A stretch of DNA of 6,748 bases from Myxococcales bacterium. Its GTDB lineage: Bacteria; Myxococcota_A; Bradymonadia; REDH01. A program made the position numbers and the translations under genes. Under the pieces are notes generated by a model, which did no database searches, had not been told where the DNA came from, and was given only the letters and a program-made list of their open reading frames with translations. The stretch spans positions 1 through 6,748 of the forward strand of contig JACKDJ010000058.1 of assembly GCA_020633625.1 (NCBI GenBank), given 5' to 3'. Positions 5,932 through 6,748 of the stretch are shown here, piece after piece. Position 1 is the first letter of the stretch; each line of letters begins with the position of its first letter.

Positions 5932-6748
5932 ATGAGCAGCCAGAAGTCGCCTCACTATCAGCGCTCGGGCGTCGACATCGACGCCGCGGACTCGATGATC
6001 GAGCGGATCAAGCCGCTGGCCGCCTCGACTCGCGTCCCAGGTGCGACAGGCGGGCTCGGCGGCTTCGGCGGGGTCTTCGACCTGGCCGCCGCCGGTTTCG
6101 GCGCGGGCAGTCCTCGGTTGGTCTCTGGGACCGACGGCGTTGGCACGAAGCTGAAGCTCGCGTTCGCCACGGGTGTGCACTCGACGGTCGGCATCGACTG
6201 CGTAGCGATGTGCGTGAACGATATACTCGCGGCCGGCGCGCGGCCGCTGTTCTTCCTGGACTACTTCGCGACGGGACGACTGGATCCGGCTGTCGGGGCC
6301 GCGGTGGTCGAAGGGATCGCGGAGGGGTGCCGGCAGGCTTCGTGTTGGCTCGCCGGAGGTGAGACGGCCGAGATGCCGGGGATGTACCCCGACGGCGAGT
6401 ACGACCTCGCTGGGTTCGTCGTCGGAGCCGTACGCCCGGACGAAGAGCTCACTCCAGAGATGACGCGACACGGCGACGTGGTCATCGGGATCGGCTCGTC
6501 GGGGGTTCACTCCAACGGGTTCTCGCTGGTTCGCCGCGTGCTCCTCGATGAGGCTGGGCTCCCGCTCGACGCGCCGCTCGCGGGGGACACGCTGACGCTG
6601 GGGCGACGGCTGCTCACGCCGACTCGCATCTATGTTCGCGCGCTGGACGCGCTGCGGTCCGCCGGCGTCGCGTACCGGGGCGTCGCGCACATCACCGGCG
6701 GGGGACTCTGGGAGAACCCGCAGCGCTCGGTCGACGCGGCGCTGGCGG
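5932..6748 (+). CDS. purM: Phosphoribosylformylglycinamidine cyclo-ligase (AIR synthetase), C-terminus cut by window
   Basis: The frame runs 272 codons to the right edge, out of roughly 340-350 usual for the family. PurM closes FGAM to aminoimidazole ribonucleotide with ATP in cytosolic de novo purine synthesis. Visible motifs are SGVDID (12-17), GTDGVGTK (66-73), VAMCVND (91-97), FFLDY (107-111), GGETAEMPGMY (142-152), SSGVHSNGF (189-197), LTPTRIYV (228-235) and HITGGGLWEN (253-262). They span the ATP/substrate-binding AIRS domain and the start of the AIRS C-terminal domain, and all key motifs look intact. ATG 5932 gives the usual short leader before GVDID; only a weak GGTG lies five bases upstream. 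An in-frame GTG at 5890 would add 14 residues with no family counterpart. It is divergent from the GT operon. A following purN would be common but lies outside the window. Confidence 0.96.
   Translation, partial: MSSQKSPHYQRSGVDIDAADSMIERIKPLAASTRVPGATGGLGGFGGVFDLAAAGFGAGSPRLVSGTDGVGTKLKLAFATGVHSTVGIDCVAMCVNDILAAGARPLFFLDYFATGRLDPAVGAAVVEGIAEGCRQASCWLAGGETAEMPGMYPDGEYDLAGFVVGAVRPDEELTPEMTRHGDVVIGIGSSGVHSNGFSLVRRVLLDEAGLPLDAPLAGDTLTLGRRLLTPTRIYVRALDALRSAGVAYRGVAHITGGGLWENPQRSVDAALA

Noticed and set aside
5761..6690. Minus-strand open frame of 309 codons
   Set aside because: Antisense to purM, whose motifs are unmistakable; Arg-rich translation typical of a GC-rich shadow frame.

Overview
The window is GC-rich DNA (clearly above 60 % G+C, with strongly C/G-ended codons) from a Gram-negative-type bacterium. 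A b558-family succinate dehydrogenase cytochrome b, an SPase II lipoprotein with an Asp/Gly-rich linker, and frequent GTG/TTG starts would fit Myxococcota or a related deltaproteobacterial lineage. That placement is inference; nothing here fixes the species. No rRNA, tRNA, CRISPR array, transposase or phage gene is visible, and the region looks chromosomal.

Layout from left to right. (1) Minus strand, running off the left edge: the first 34 codons of a succinate dehydrogenase cytochrome b subunit (sdhC), starting at a GTG behind a GGAG. (2) A 233-bp divergent spacer with a candidate promoter. (3) Plus strand 336-2213: a 625-residue lipoprotein with one Ig-like domain and a long C-terminal part I do not recognise. 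(4) Plus strand 2231-3520: folC, dihydrofolate/folylpolyglutamate synthase, 17 bp behind the lipoprotein gene. (5) A 178-bp convergent spacer holding a strong GC hairpin and a small duplication of the end of the next gene. (6) Minus strand 5731-3699: three overlapping genes, transcribed in the order GT2 glycosyltransferase (TTG start), DUF2064/TIGR04282-type GT-A protein (GTG start), Crp/Fnr-type regulator. (7) A 200-bp divergent spacer with palindromes. (8) Plus strand from 5932 off the right edge: the first 272 codons of purM.

sdhC, folC and purM are central-metabolism genes. The two less ordinary parts are the lipoprotein of unknown function and the compact three-gene operon that couples a Crp-like regulator, with a degenerate nucleotide-binding cassette, to two cytosolic GT-A-fold enzymes. 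I see no evidence of a fully new system; the operon is the best candidate for a second look.
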